This document shows positions 1 to 10,200 of a stretch of 64,000 nucleotides of DNA, piece by piece. Within the stretch, counting starts at the first letter, position 1; each line of letters begins with the position of its first letter. The translations under genes and the position numbers were made by a program. Origin of the DNA: Allorhizobium paknamense (GTDB lineage: Bacteria; Pseudomonadota; Alphaproteobacteria; Rhizobiales; Rhizobiaceae). The notes under the pieces are model-generated. The model was not told the origin of the DNA, did no database searches, and saw nothing but the letters and a program-made list of their open reading frames with translations. The stretch lies in assembly GCF_030815125.1 (NCBI RefSeq), contig NZ_JAUSWH010000015.1, positions 1 to 64,000 of the forward strand. The letters run 5' to 3'.

Positions 1-305
1 CGGTTCGGGCGGGACCAGATCAGCTGGTAGCCATCCTCACCTTCAACCGCCGTGAGCGTCGCGTAGATCGGAGCAGGGAGGCTCGGATCGTCGATCTTGA
101 CCGAGAGGTAGTCGCGGTCGCTCTCGCTGGAGCGCTTCTGCCAGGCCGCGCCGAGCTCTACGCTACCGGCAAAGATGCGAAACTGGGGGCCCTTGTCCGA
201 TGGGTTCTCCACCCGTGCGATGCGGGCTTTGACGTTGAGTGTGAGAGTGCGGATCGAGCCGGTGAAGCCATTTTCGGTTGAGGTGAAGGTGCCGATGGTA
301 GCCAT
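1..305 (-). CDS. DUF736 family protein (3' end outside window)
   Basis: The minus-strand frame from ATG at 305 is open to the window edge, giving 101 residues beginning [20 protein letters not shown]. The opening 'IGTF...NGF.G.I.TL' and the later 'GPxFRIFAG..ELGAAW' and '[19 protein letters not shown]' segments are typical of DUF736, a small (about 105 aa) protein family common on rhizobial and sphingomonad plasmids. Only a few residues and the stop should be missing. A ribosome site AAAGGGA lies about 9 bases before the ATG. The biochemical role is unknown; in this setting it is one of the plasmid-maintenance or conjugation-associated accessory genes. Confidence 0.85.
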   Translation of the reverse strand, partial: MATIGTFTSTENGFTGSIRTLTLNVKARIARVENPSDKGPQFRIFAGSVELGAAWQKRSSESDRDYLSVKIDDPSLPAPIYATLTAVEGEDGYQLIWSRPN

Positions 306-754
306 TGTCGTAATCCCTTTTTGTTGTTTCGGGCCGCTCCATTGCGGCCTCGATGGCAGTCGCAAAGGCCGGTGACGATCTGACCGCACCCAAAGGGCCG
401 TAACAGCGTGAAGGGCGGAGCGAAGAGACTTTCTTGTTTCGCGAGGAATGGCGGCTCCGCCGTCAGGGGATGAAAGTCTCGTAGCCGCGTTGCGGGATAA
501 TGAGCGAGGCGAAGCCGATCTCCGGTCAGACCTGCCCCATCGAGCCCGCACATGTTGCGCCACATCGGTCGGAAAAGGGGATACGACATTGGCGATCAGC
601 GCTGGTTTCAACGGAAGTGGAAAAGCCGCAGACTGCATCTCCCGGCCATGGAGGTCGCATTGTACACAGCCTCGTGGAGCCCTCGGGCAAACCACGCTTG
701 CGAGCATAACGCGCCGTTATAGAGTTGCGCTGCGATTCTTCGCTTGGAGGAAAA
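306..754. other. Gene-free spacer, 449 bases
   Basis: This stretch lies between the divergent DUF736 gene and the small plus-strand gene at 755. It holds short overlapping frames in several directions, but none has a convincing ribosome site or a recognisable protein. Promoters for both flanking genes must lie here; I see no clear -35/-10 pair or operator. Confidence 0.5.
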
Positions 755-928
755 ATGCGTCAGCAGACAAAGTCGTTTATCGTCGAAATCAAGCAATCCC
801 GGAAACCGAAGCCTAGTAATCAGAAGCCGTCGATCTGGGGAAACTTGGATATGCGGATCGACGATCCTGTTGCGCCTTCTGATGACGCTGCGGAGCCCGC
901 CGCCACCGCGGTGACGACCGGCTCCTGA
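755..928 (+). CDS. Small basic hypothetical protein (57 aa)
   Basis: The start is placed at ATG 755 because GGAGG sits directly upstream (746-750, spacing 4). The protein begins MRQQTKSFIVEIKQSRKP, is lysine/arginine-rich in its first 25 residues, has a 'SIWGNLDM' centre and an acidic, alanine-rich tail. Small proteins with the same 'KSF.VEIK..RK...IWG.LD' layout occur beside similar plasmid gene sets in rhizobia, but no function is known to me. It runs convergently into the ArdC-type gene, 10 bases away. An upstream in-frame start at 725 is possible but lacks a ribosome site. Confidence 0.65.
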   Translation: MRQQTKSFIVEIKQSRKPKPSNQKPSIWGNLDMRIDDPVAPSDDAAEPAATAVTTGS

Positions 929-938
929 CGGACGGATG

Positions 939-1862
939 TCATGCTGCAGCTTTCTTCTCCCCTTCACTCTGCAGCGAATGTAGGAATGCGACCGCGCGCT
1001 GCGCGTGAGCCGCAGCCTGAAAAATCGCTCGCTTGTCGTTTGCCAGCACATTCAGCCACGACTGCAGGTAGGACGCATGATCGGGACGTGGCTCGAGCTC
1101 AGGCGCGATGCCGAGATCGGCGCAAAGGAAGCAACTGCCGAGCTCGGCGACGAGCTCTTCACGGGCTCGTTCCGTCCGGTCCTTTGCATAGCGTGACAGG
1201 TCACGCCCAACTCGATTTTCTGCCGCAGTCCAGTGCGTTGCCTCATGGCTGAGGACGGCCGCGTATCCTGCCGCATCGCGAAACGCCTCGAATGGCGGCA
1301 TCTGGATGTAGTCCATGACGGGTGAATAGTAGGCCTGATTGCCGCCGTGGCGGATGACCGCGCCGGTCGCTTTGAAGAACCGATCGGCGCTCTCGATGCG
1401 CTCGACAGGATCTTGCACCTTGGCCGGCGGGGCATAATAGGTGTCGGGCAGACCATCGATCTGCTCGATGTTGAACACCGAATAGGCCTTCAGGAACGGG
1501 ATTTCCCGATCCACATCGGTGCCGCTCCCGTCGGCCACCGATTTGGTGAACCGACTGGCGAAGACCACCGTCGAGCCCGTTTCGCCCTTTCGCACGGCTC
1601 CGCCCAGTTCGAGAGCCTGTTTGAATGTCATCCACATCGAGGAGCAGAAGCCGCGCGACAGCTGCTCCGACCACAGTAGGAGCACGTTCATGCCGGAATA
1701 GGGCAGGCCGTTGTGGCGTACCGGCCGGGTGATACGACCACCGGTATTGGCGGCGCTCCATGGTTTGATCCAGGGGCGTACGCCCTGTTCGAGATCTTCA
1801 ACGATCCTGTCGGTGATGCGCGTATAGATGTCGATACGATTGTTATCCGTTCTCCTGACCAT
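939..1862 (-). CDS. ArdC-type antirestriction / zincin-like metallopeptidase
   Basis: A 307-aa protein with two parts. Residues 8-130 match the N-terminal ssDNA-binding domain of ArdC-like proteins ('IYTRITDRIVEDLEQGVRPW..PW', 'G..YSGMN.LLLW'). The C-terminal half carries a zincin site, HEATH at 206-210, with a likely third ligand in 'EELVAELG' (about 237-240). ArdC proteins travel with conjugative plasmids and protect incoming single-stranded DNA from host restriction; the peptidase-like domain is typical of this polyvalent family. The start is ATG 1862, preceded by GGAAG at spacing 4. A longer in-frame extension to 2141 is rejected because it is low-complexity and has no ribosome site. Confidence 0.88.
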   Translation of the reverse strand: MVRRTDNNRIDIYTRITDRIVEDLEQGVRPWIKPWSAANTGGRITRPVRHNGLPYSGMNVLLLWSEQLSRGFCSSMWMTFKQALELGGAVRKGETGSTVVFASRFTKSVADGSGTDVDREIPFLKAYSVFNIEQIDGLPDTYYAPPAKVQDPVERIESADRFFKATGAVIRHGGNQAYYSPVMDYIQMPPFEAFRDAAGYAAVLSHEATHWTAAENRVGRDLSRYAKDRTERAREELVAELGSCFLCADLGIAPELEPRPDHASYLQSWLNVLANDKRAIFQAAAHAQRAVAFLHSLQSEGEKKAAA

Positions 1863-2137
1863 AACTTCCTTTTCCTTTTCTCGAGACCGCGTCTGTCGCG
1901 GTCCGTCACGGAGGTCCGAAGTCAGGGGCCGATAGTGTGCCCATGCACCGGAACGGCCGCAACAGCGTGGAGGACGGCAAAGCCGTTGCATGGGCGCCTG
2001 GCCCCTGCAGGACCGCCGACCGGGACGGGCCGCGACAGGCGCGTCTCCAGCTTTTCCTCTCAACACGAAAAATGGCCGGCACCTGCAGGCGCCAGCCTCT
2101 GATTTAAAGAAGCGGCGGAGTTGCCCCCGCCAGGGTG

Positions 2138-2725
2138 TCAACCGAGAGCCGCCATTTGGGCCTCGGCCGCCTTGCGGTCGAGCGATGCCCCGGGGTTCTC
2201 GACCGGCCGGTCGAAGGGCTTCCAGGTCTCGCCGACGACCTGTTCGTAGGCGGCCACCGCACCTTCTGCCGCCATCCGCAGTGCGTGGGATTGGACGCCC
2301 ATGTCGGCTGCAAACTCCCGCTTGCGCTGGGCGCCACTGTCATAGCCGACGGGCCCGTCGAGATCCTCGTCGCGGGCATCGTTCGATGCTTTGGCCGTTG
2401 CGTCGCGCGCCTCGGTGACGGCCCTGCTGTAGAACTGTCCAGCGCCATGTGCCGATCCGACGAAGGCCCCGACGATCCGTTGCAGATGGATCTGCATGGC
2501 CTTTTCGCCCAAGCCCTCGGAAAGGCTTTCGGCGGTCTCGACGATCAGCCGCTCATGCAGGCTGCGGATGCCATCGCTGTCGACGATGGCCGTGCCGAAG
2601 CTTTCGGCGATCTTGTGCGCCTGGATGGTGTCGGGGCAGGAGAGGCGGACCATTTCGAGGGTTGTCCCGCGACGGGATTGCGCCGATCGGGCGGTGGAGC
2701 GATTGGGGGTGGCGGGCTTGGCCAT
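2138..2725 (-). CDS. Conserved plasmid hypothetical protein (195 aa)
   Basis: The start is ATG 2725, giving MAKPATPNRSTARSAQSRRG, with GAAGGAAAA upstream. The protein has a basic N-terminus, a central 'LEMVRLSCPDTIQAHKIAESFGTAIVDSDGIRSLHERL' segment and an alanine-rich helical C-terminal half. I recognise no enzymatic motif. It resembles uncharacterised proteins that sit between ArdC- and ParB-like genes on rhizobial plasmids. It has long spacers on both sides (about 275 and 396 bases), so it is probably transcribed from its own promoter. Function is not assigned. Confidence 0.65.
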   Translation of the reverse strand: MAKPATPNRSTARSAQSRRGTTLEMVRLSCPDTIQAHKIAESFGTAIVDSDGIRSLHERLIVETAESLSEGLGEKAMQIHLQRIVGAFVGSAHGAGQFYSRAVTEARDATAKASNDARDEDLDGPVGYDSGAQRKREFAADMGVQSHALRMAAEGAVAAYEQVVGETWKPFDRPVENPGASLDRKAAEAQMAALG

Positions 2726-3121
2726 GTCTTTTCCTTCCGTGGCTGCCGAAGTGGTTCCGGCCCGTGCCGGTCTGCCCTTCGATGCGGACGACCAGAACCG
2801 GCAAAGGACGGGCGGCTTCACAGGTCCGATCCGACTGGGCCAGCAGGGCAGGGTTGCAGGCCAGCAGGTTTTGACCTGCTTGGGACCGCGGGCTTGTCCT
2901 CGCGCAGTGAGGTTGGATCGGCCGCTCCGCGGCGCGCAAGCGGCCTTGAAACGACCGGCCGCCGGTTCAGACCGCAGCGAACAGAAGGGCAGTCCGGCAC
3001 GGGTCAGATGTCAGACGCACGCCGACGAGGGACGACATGGCCAGGCCCGCCACCCTGGGAGATGTCGTGGCCGCAAGATGACCAGATGCCGCCCATTGCA
3101 CAGCCCCCGTTAGAGGTCCAC
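2726..3121. other. GC-rich spacer, 396 bases
   Basis: No convincing gene. A GC-rich inverted repeat (arms GGCCGCT and AGCGGCC) lies near 2918-2943 and could form a hairpin in either transcript. No T-tract follows, so I do not call it a terminator. Confidence 0.4.
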
Positions 3122-3433
3122 CTATTCCGCAACCGACGAGATGGGCGCATCACCGCAATGCTCGAGCATATCGATGATCTGCTCCTGCTCTGCCAGCCTT
3201 GATGCGAGCGTGTCGAGTTCGCGCCACCGTTCGAAGGCCAGGCGGTCGGCAAGCTCCTGATGGTAGAGACGGGGACCGGACCGGCGGCGCACCCGGCTCC
3301 GGACCTCCACTGTGATCGTCTGCCGTCCTGCGCGCGCTGCTATCTGCCGGGTCAGGCAATCGAGATGCCGCTGGGTTTCACGCCTTGCGCCGATTGCCCT
3401 CGCCAATGGTTTTGCAAAGAGCACGTCGTTCAT
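3122..3433 (-). CDS. Small hypothetical protein, helical (103 aa)
   Basis: This arginine-rich protein begins MNDVLFAKPLARAIGARRET and ends in an acidic helix ('LASRLAEQEQIIDMLEHC'). Its start codon overlaps the stop of the upstream 297-aa gene by four bases (ATGA, 3430-3433), which supports translational coupling and a real gene. No family is recognised. It is the last member of the minus-strand ParB-like / 297-aa / 103-aa run. Confidence 0.6.
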   Translation of the reverse strand: MNDVLFAKPLARAIGARRETQRHLDCLTRQIAARAGRQTITVEVRSRVRRRSGPRLYHQELADRLAFERWRELDTLASRLAEQEQIIDMLEHCGDAPISSVAE

Positions 3434-4323
3434 GATCCATCTCCCCGGCTTCGCCAGCCGATGAAGGAGGACGGCCCCTGATACTCAGCATGACGGACGG
3501 GATCGATGACAAAGCCGAACCGGCTGCGCCCGGCATACTCGTCGCTCGGAACAAGGAAGCGACGCTCATCGTTGTCTGCTCGCCTGTTCCCGCCGACGAC
3601 CGCCACGACCTCGGTCATGCCGGGGTTCCGATCGGAAAAGATTGCAGATATGACGACATGATCTGCCGCATGGCGCTCATCAAACGCGCGGCGATCCTTG
3701 GACCAGCTTTCGCCCTCGGCCAGCTTGCAGCAATGGATCGCCTCCCAGGCATCCGGCCAGGTATTGCGGATGGTCTTTTCGGCCATCGATCGCTCGTAGC
3801 CGGTGAACAGCTCTGGAAAGCTGTTGGCCACGATCGCCCATTCGTTATCCTCTTCATACCACGGAGAGTGCTTCCGCAGTAGCGGATGGATTCTGGCATT
3901 GCGATCGGCAGAGAGATGAAAGCCGCCATGGCCGGCCGTGCTATGGGCGACGACGCCCTCGGCATAGATGACTGCGATCTGCGAGCCGCCCCATGGCGTG
4001 CTCGCCGACATGCGCGTCTGCACGCGGTTCAGCGCAGCGAGATCACGCTTATGCCGGGCCGTCTCGGCAACGCACGTTCGAAACTCGGCCTCGTCGGCCA
4101 GCCGGCCGTCGTGCCCGATGAAATCGTCGCGCGTCAGCTCAGCGAGCGGTCGGCGAACGAAGACTGCACTCGCAAGGAATGCGAAGCCGCTCGGCGACGT
4201 GACCATGGCAAGGACGGTGTCATCGATGCGTGCGATGGGCATGCCGTCCGCGCTTGTAGCAAACTCCACCCCCGAAAGATCGGGGGTGGAGTTTGCCTTG
4301 TTCGACTGGAGGCGGGCGGTCAT
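3430..4323 (-). CDS. DUF7007-like protein (297 aa)
   Basis: The N-terminal 90 residues form one region ('GMPIARIDDTVLAMVTSPSGFAFLASAVFVRRP'). The C-terminal part has 'SQIAVIYAEGVVAHSTAGHGGFHLSADRNARIHP' and 'WYEEDNEWAIV', the pattern I associate with DUF7007 proteins of alphaproteobacterial plasmids; the family name is from memory and moderately secure. No catalytic motif is evident. It overlaps the ParB-like gene upstream and the 103-aa gene downstream by ATGA at each junction, so the three form one translationally coupled unit. Confidence 0.72.
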   Translation of the reverse strand: MTARLQSNKANSTPDLSGVEFATSADGMPIARIDDTVLAMVTSPSGFAFLASAVFVRRPLAELTRDDFIGHDGRLADEAEFRTCVAETARHKRDLAALNRVQTRMSASTPWGGSQIAVIYAEGVVAHSTAGHGGFHLSADRNARIHPLLRKHSPWYEEDNEWAIVANSFPELFTGYERSMAEKTIRNTWPDAWEAIHCCKLAEGESWSKDRRAFDERHAADHVVISAIFSDRNPGMTEVVAVVGGNRRADNDERRFLVPSDEYAGRSRFGFVIDPVRHAEYQGPSSFIGWRSRGDGS

Positions 4324-6074
4324 GCTGCTGCCCTATGATCGAAATCCTGGTCGTGGCCATCTTCAGCCTCCGCGTCGGTGTCGCGCGGATCATCCTGATC
4401 CGCCTCCTCTTCGACCCTCGCCTCCTGCTCTTCACCGGGATCGCCGGCATCACCGTCGTCGTCCTGGGAGCCTCTGCCGCTGATATCAGTGGCAACACCT
4501 GCACGGATCCAGTCGAGTAGTTCGTCGGCTGGCGGCGCGAAGCGACCGGACGGATGGACGAAGTGCTCGCTCGCAAAATGCTCGACGAGCGCTGCGCGTG
4601 TTTCGCGCACCTTGGGCCGGGGCTGGACCGAGGCCTCGGCGCAAGACGCTTCCAGCGCCTGGCGCGACAGGCACAAGAGAAAATCTTCCGAGCCCATGTT
4701 CGGCAGGAATTCGTCGGCGCCGATCGCATCGCCGGCGATGCGCGCGATCATGCCGCTGTTCGACATGCCACGGCGGCATGAGAGCACATCGATCAGGACC
4801 GAGCGGACGGCGACCCGGAGCGTGTCCAGATCGAAGGCGAGCTTGCCGTTCTCGTCGAACAGGCCGACTGCATGGCGCGAGAAGCGCTTGCCACCATAGA
4901 AGGTCCCGTCCGCACCGGAGTCGACGCGGACATTCTGTCCGGCGAAGGCCAGCACCATCAACGCCATCAGCATGTCGTCCTCGATCGGCGCGCGACCGAG
5001 CGCATCGTGGAGCGCATCCGTGCGATAGTCGCCGATCATCTCGTGACCCTTCTGCGTCACATCGGGCCGTGCCTTGGGCGACGCGGTCGCGTCGGCATCA
5101 GCGCCACCAGCGACCACTCCATCGACGCCCGCGCCCTTCGGCTTCGCTGTCTCCGGCATGCGGTAATGGACGGTCTGCACCTTGCCATCGCGGTCGAGAT
5201 ACATCGCAACGTGGTCAGCTTTGGACGGCTTGCCGTAGACCTGAGAAGCCTTCTTCGGTAGTTCCGGCTGGCCCCAGCTGTTGACGTCGACGATCCCGCC
5301 CTTCTTCGGCAGGTTGCTCGTCATCCACTCATGCTGCGCACCGAGGAAGCCTTCGACATTCGTGGTATAGCGGCCATCCTGGTCGGCCGGCGCGAAGAGA
5401 TCCTCGACCCATTCGATGCCGTAGGCCTGAGCGAGATCATCGCCAAAGCTCGCATCCTTGGCATACATGCGCTTCCTGGTCAGCGCATTGGCAACCTGCC
5501 ACCAGGACGCGGTGTCACCCTTCTTAGGCTTGTGGGCTTTCCATACCTCCTTCTGGTCGACCTGGCCGGAGGCCGCGATGACCCGCAACTGCTGCTCGGA
5601 CGGCATGTCACCCAGCGACATCTGTTCCAACATGGCCGGAAGCACATTGGCGAGAAGGCGCAGCTTGCGGATCTGGCGGACGGGGAGGGCGAGAGCGACG
5701 GCGATCGCTTCCTCCGTCCAACCGAGAGCAACAAGCCGTTCGATGCCGCGCCACTGATCGACGGGATTGAGAGGTTCACGGACGGAGTTTTCGACCATGG
5801 AACGCATCGCACCATTATCGTTGGCAGCGTCCGCGACGAGGATTTCGATTTCCTCGAGACCGGCAGCGATCGCGAGCCGGACGCGGCGATGGCCGGCGTC
5901 AATGATATAGCCGTTACCGCCGTCGGCTTCCGGCGCGACCACCGGCGGCTGGACGATGCCGACGGCCTTGATCGTGGCGAGCATCAACGCGTCGGCCTGC
6001 GGCGACGACTTTGACTGTCGCATCCGGTCTGGGTTTTCCTTTAGCGCGCGCGGGTCAACCTTCATGATCTGCAT
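4320..6074 (-). CDS. ParB/RepB-like nuclease-domain protein (584 aa)
   Basis: Residues 1-110 form a ParB N-terminal domain ('VDPRALKENPDRMRQ', 'ATIKAVGIVQPPVV', 'IIDAGHRRVRLAIAAGL'), followed by an HTH-containing region ('ALGWTEEAIAVALALPVRQIRKLRLLANVLP'). The long C-terminal half includes an acidic tail rich in D/E. At 584 aa it is far longer than a segregation ParB (about 300-350 aa) and has no ParA beside it, so it is more likely a plasmid accessory regulator or nuclease-like ParB than the partition protein. The start at 6074 has AAGGAA seven bases upstream. It is the first gene of a coupled three-gene unit. Confidence 0.85.
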   Translation of the reverse strand: MQIMKVDPRALKENPDRMRQSKSSPQADALMLATIKAVGIVQPPVVAPEADGGNGYIIDAGHRRVRLAIAAGLEEIEILVADAANDNGAMRSMVENSVREPLNPVDQWRGIERLVALGWTEEAIAVALALPVRQIRKLRLLANVLPAMLEQMSLGDMPSEQQLRVIAASGQVDQKEVWKAHKPKKGDTASWWQVANALTRKRMYAKDASFGDDLAQAYGIEWVEDLFAPADQDGRYTTNVEGFLGAQHEWMTSNLPKKGGIVDVNSWGQPELPKKASQVYGKPSKADHVAMYLDRDGKVQTVHYRMPETAKPKGAGVDGVVAGGADADATASPKARPDVTQKGHEMIGDYRTDALHDALGRAPIEDDMLMALMVLAFAGQNVRVDSGADGTFYGGKRFSRHAVGLFDENGKLAFDLDTLRVAVRSVLIDVLSCRRGMSNSGMIARIAGDAIGADEFLPNMGSEDFLLCLSRQALEASCAEASVQPRPKVRETRAALVEHFASEHFVHPSGRFAPPADELLDWIRAGVATDISGRGSQDDDGDAGDPGEEQEARVEEEADQDDPRDTDAEAEDGHDQDFDHRAAA

Positions 6075-6408
6075 GGGACGGTTCCTTTCAGGAGAGTTCC
6101 GGACCGGCGCCTTGCCAGCCCTTTCCTGTCTTCATTTTTTTCTCGAAGACATCTCCCGAACCGCAAATCGGCCGGACGGACGCAACTGCGGCCGAGCATC
6201 CCTGCTGCGCAGGACGAGCGGGGTTTTGAAGCCCTGCGAAGGACCAGCAGCCGGGATCGCGCAGGCGGCGGTTGAGCGCAAGCGGCGGCAGGAGGCCCGA
6301 TCGGCGATCGGGTTTTGCTTTCTCTTCTTCTTTCTCCTCTGCCGGCACTTCCCTTTATTTAAACCACGTGGTTGTAATCAGTCGGGGAATAAACGTTGAG
6401 GGGAAAAT
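6075..6408. other. Spacer with a perfect 17-bp palindrome
   Basis: This 334-base spacer separates the minus-strand ParB-like gene from the plus-strand secreted protein. It holds a perfect palindrome CCCGATCG-G-CGATCGGG at 6296-6312, followed on the plus strand by TTTTGCTTTCTCTTCTT. That layout resembles a factor-independent terminator acting on plus-strand transcripts just before the gene at 6409, or a regulator site. No other gene is seen. Confidence 0.45.
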
Positions 6409-7002
6409 ATGCTGAGACATTGCTTGGCAGCGCTGGCGCTGCTCATGCCGTCCGCCACGGTCTACGCTGCTGAGCCAGCACAGAAGATATGGCTGTTCAA
6501 CGGGACAGCCATCGACAACAGCATAAAGTGCGACCTAGCTTCCGCGGCTCGTTCCGGACGCTACAAGATTCTGCCTAACCTGATGAAAGCGCGCGTGACG
6601 GTCAATGTTGAGAAATCGAACAATGTCGAAAGCAAGCTCGTATTGAAGTTTCCCTGGTTGGAGATCGGCGGTTCCAGCGGAAATGCAACCGGCAACACGA
6701 TGAAGAACGACTATGAAGCGACATTCAACATCAGCGGCGAAAACTCCGTGAACTGCCGCAAGAACAACCAATTCACGACTGGCAATCTCGAGTGTTTGAA
6801 GGACGCACTGAGGCGTTTGGCCGAATTCGACGACGTCAAAGCGACCTGCGAACGGATTTTCACCGCAACATATACGGGTTCGGCCTCCGCCAAACTTCCC
6901 GCATGGAAGATCGAGATCGGACCGGATCTTTCGGCGAAAAATAGCGTGAGCTACAAAGTGAACCTGATCATTCCGGCCTCAAAAGCAAAGGCAGCGCAAT
7001 AA
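6409..7002 (+). CDS. Secreted hypothetical protein (197 aa)
   Basis: The protein has a clear Sec signal peptide (MLRHCLAALALLMPSATVYA, cleavage before AEPAQ). The mature part is about 177 residues and rich in polar and aromatic residues, with four cysteines (in 'IKCDL', 'VNCRKN', 'LECLKD', 'ATCERI') that could form two disulfides. GAGGGGA precedes the ATG at spacing 5. It is the only plus-strand gene in the 1-14.5 kb block. No family is recognised; it looks like an exported beta-rich protein. Confidence 0.7.
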   Translation: MLRHCLAALALLMPSATVYAAEPAQKIWLFNGTAIDNSIKCDLASAARSGRYKILPNLMKARVTVNVEKSNNVESKLVLKFPWLEIGGSSGNATGNTMKNDYEATFNISGENSVNCRKNNQFTTGNLECLKDALRRLAEFDDVKATCERIFTATYTGSASAKLPAWKIEIGPDLSAKNSVSYKVNLIIPASKAKAAQ

Positions 7003-7053
7003 GCAAGCTCGTCGTTGGCATTGAGGCACTGACACAATTGCCGGTCATGGGGG

Positions 7054-7088
7054 CAAAAAGAAAGGGCCGCCGGTGAAAACCGCGGCCC
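7054..7088 (-). terminator. Hairpin terminator for the methylase/helicase gene
   Basis: Read on the minus strand, a GC-rich stem (GGGCCG and CGGT arms pairing with ACCG and CGGCCC, tetraloop of four) at 7064-7088 is followed by CTTTCTTTTTG. It lies 137 bases after the stop of the minus-strand gene at 7225, so it fits a factor-independent terminator for that transcript. Confidence 0.6.
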
Positions 7089-7224
7089 GTAAAGTGTGGA
7101 GATTTTGAACCTCCAGAGGGGAACAGCTGCTGCGACGGAACTGGGAGGTGACCGTCATGTGCATCAGCTGGGTGCGTTGTGATCCTTTTTTGATCACACA
7201 GCATCCATTTATTGTGCAGCGCAG

Positions 7225-10200
7225 CTATGCGGCTGGCGCGGTCCTCGCCTCATCTGCCTCTGCGATAACTTCCGCGGCCAGATCATCCTCGACCTCACGC
7301 AGCTGTTTGCGCTTGGCATCCAGCTCTGTGGCAAACTGGAACAGGCCGCCGGTACGTGTCTGATAAGACGCCAACCGGCGCTCGGCTTCCTCAAACCGCC
7401 GGCGATACTGGCGCTGCTCGTTGTCGAAGCCATCAAGTGCGTGCTCCAGGCGTGAGATCGCGCCGAGCGGCGTCACCGTGATGGAGAGATCGACCTCGTA
7501 TTCGGCCCCGGTGCGCTGGAGGTAGGTTTCGAAGCGATAGCCATCACCCTTGCCGAAACGATCGCCCTCGTAGACCAGATCGAAACCGCCGATCGTCGCC
7601 AGATGCACCTCGCCCTCCTGCTGTAACTGCAAAAGTGTGAGGATCTCCTTCATCAGTGCGCGACCGGCCTCCTTACGTTCGGTATGGTCCTGACCGAGCA
7701 CCTTCATCGTGAAGGCATCGCCCGTGGTTGGCCGCAGCCGCTTGATGTCCTCGCCAATTTCACCGATCCGACGGGTCGAGACCTCGATCTCGCGTTCGGC
7801 GTCGCGCATCTGCCGGCGGACGGCATATTGGTCGTCCTCATGGGCGGCGCGTAGCCGTTCCAGCCGGGCGATGTCGGCCTCAAGCCCGGCCTTTTGCATC
7901 AGCCGTTCGTCGCCGGAAGCGATTGCCTTGGCCATGGCGAACTGGTTGGCAGCACCCTCGCCGACATCTTCGAGCCTGCGGATTGACGTATCGCCCGAGA
8001 GGGCCGCAGCGATGAAGCGAGCCTTGCGCTCGTTGTTTTGCCACATGCTGGCATCGAGCGAACCCTCGGTAGCGTAGGCGAAGATATCCACCTCATCGTG
8101 CTGGTTGCCTTGTCGGACGATCCTGCCTTCGCGCTGCTCTATCTGTGATGGCAGCCACGGGACATCGAGGTGGTGCAGAGCTTTCAGCCGAAGCTGCGCG
8201 TTGACGCCGGTACCCATGGTTTCTGAACTGCCAATCAGGAAGCGAACCTTGCCAGAGCGGACATCGCCGAACAGGCGTTGCTTCGCCTCGGTTTTCTTGA
8301 AATCCTGCATAAAGGCGATCTGCGATGCCGGTACGCCGAGCCGGATCAACTCGTCGCGGATGAACCGGTAGGCAGAGAAGCCACGGGTTTTTTCGACATT
8401 GATCGTGCCGAGATCGGAAAAGATCATCTGCGCGGCGCCCGGCAGATCAAAATCCTTGCCATCCGGGCGGCGATAGATCGCTTGGCTGGTTTCCGCCCAG
8501 ATCCGGTGGGCGTTTCGCACGAGTAGGTTGAGCTTGTTATCCGCCTCATTGTCGGCCGCCGGCATGACGAAGCGCAGGTCGATTGCCGCATGGCGGCCAT
8601 CGGTAATGACCGAGAGCAGAATGTCGTCACCGGGTTGGGCCGGACCTTCGCGCTTCTCGATCGCCTTGATCCGGCCATCGAGCATCTGCTGATAGGTCTT
8701 GAACAGCGCCGTCGGCTTGGCTGTCAGGATCTGCCGCCGCCCGGTCGAGATGTTGGGCACCTTAACGTACTGCCGGAGATCCTCGGGCATGACGACATCG
8801 GCGAAGGACCGGAACATGGCGATCAGTTCCGGGACGTTGACGAAGGAGGCGAAGCGGCTGACCGGCTTGTATTTGCCGGATGGCTGGATTTCGAGCTCGG
8901 TCGTCGTGTCGCCGAAGCAGGAGGCCCAAGCATCGAACTCGTGCAGTCCGCGCTCAGTAAGTGCCTCATGGCCAAGTAGGCGCTGAATGGAGAACATTTC
9001 TCCGAGTGTGTTGGTGATCGGCGTGCCGGAGGCGAGCACGAGCGCCCGGCCGGGGTTCTTCGTCTCGATATAGCGGGATTTGACATAGAGATCCCAGGCA
9101 CGCTGCGAGCCGTTGGGGTCGATACCCTTCAGGGTCGACATGTTGGTGGCAAACGACAGCTTGCGGAATTCCTGCGCCTCGTCGACGACGATCTGGTCGA
9201 CGCCAATCTCTGAGATCGTCAGAAGATCGTCCTTGCGAGTGGCGAGGCCTTCGAGCCGCTCCTGCAATCCTTCCTTCAGCCGCTCGAGGCGCTTGCGCGA
9301 TACACGGTCTTCGCTGTCGACCTTGGTCAGCAGATCCTCATAGAGCTGCAACTCGTCGTGGATCATCGCCTGCTCGAAGGCCGAGGGCACCGCGATGAAA
9401 CGGAACGCCGAATGGGTGATGATGATCGCATCCCAAGTCGCGGTCGCCGCACGCGACAGGAACCGGGCGCGCTTGTCCTTGGTGAAGTTGGTCTCGTCGG
9501 CGACGAGAATGCGGGCATTCGGATAGAGCGCGAGGAATTCACGAGCAGCCTGTGCCAGGCAATGGCCGGGCACGACAAGCATCGCCTTGGCGATCAGACC
9601 GAGCCGGCGCTGTTCCATTATGGCGGCGGCCATGGTCATTGTCTTTCCGGCGCCGACGGCATGGGCGAGATAGGTCGAGCCATCGGCGATGATCCGCCAG
9701 ATGCCGCGTTTCTGGTGCCCGTAAAGAACGAAGGCGCCTGAGGCGCCGGGAAGCTTCAGATGGGAGCCGTCGAATTTGCGAGGCGCGATATTGTTGAATC
9801 GGTCATTGTAGTCGCGGGCCAGCCGATCGGTGCGATCGGGGTCGGTCCAGACCCAGTCCTGAAACGCCTGCTTGATCCTTTGAAGCTTGTCACGGGCTGC
9901 TTCGGTATCGACGACGTTGAGCACCCGACGCTCGCTATCGGCGTCCTTGAACACATCGAAGATCTGCGGCACCCGGCTGTTGAGAGCGTCGGCGAGCAGA
10001 TCGCCGGCATGGCGACGGCTGGTGCCCCATTCAGATGTGCCGGCGGCGCTGTAGCCAAGCTGGCGGGCCTCCACCGTCCAGGACCCGAGCTCCGGCATAT
10101 GATGGATGCGGATATCGGCCTCCATCTTCTCTTTGACGAAGGCCACGACATCGGCGGCCGGGATCCATGGGGCGCCGAGGCGTGCTGTGATGTCGGAGGG

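Noticed and set aside
2135..3202. Plus-strand 355-codon open frame
   Set aside because: It is the antisense shadow of the 195-aa minus-strand gene and a GC-rich spacer, with no ribosome site and low-complexity Arg/Pro/Gly content.
4320..6074. Primary plasmid partition ParB
   Set aside because: The protein is too long, no ParA or replication gene is adjacent, and no centromere-like repeats were seen, so I call it only ParB-like.
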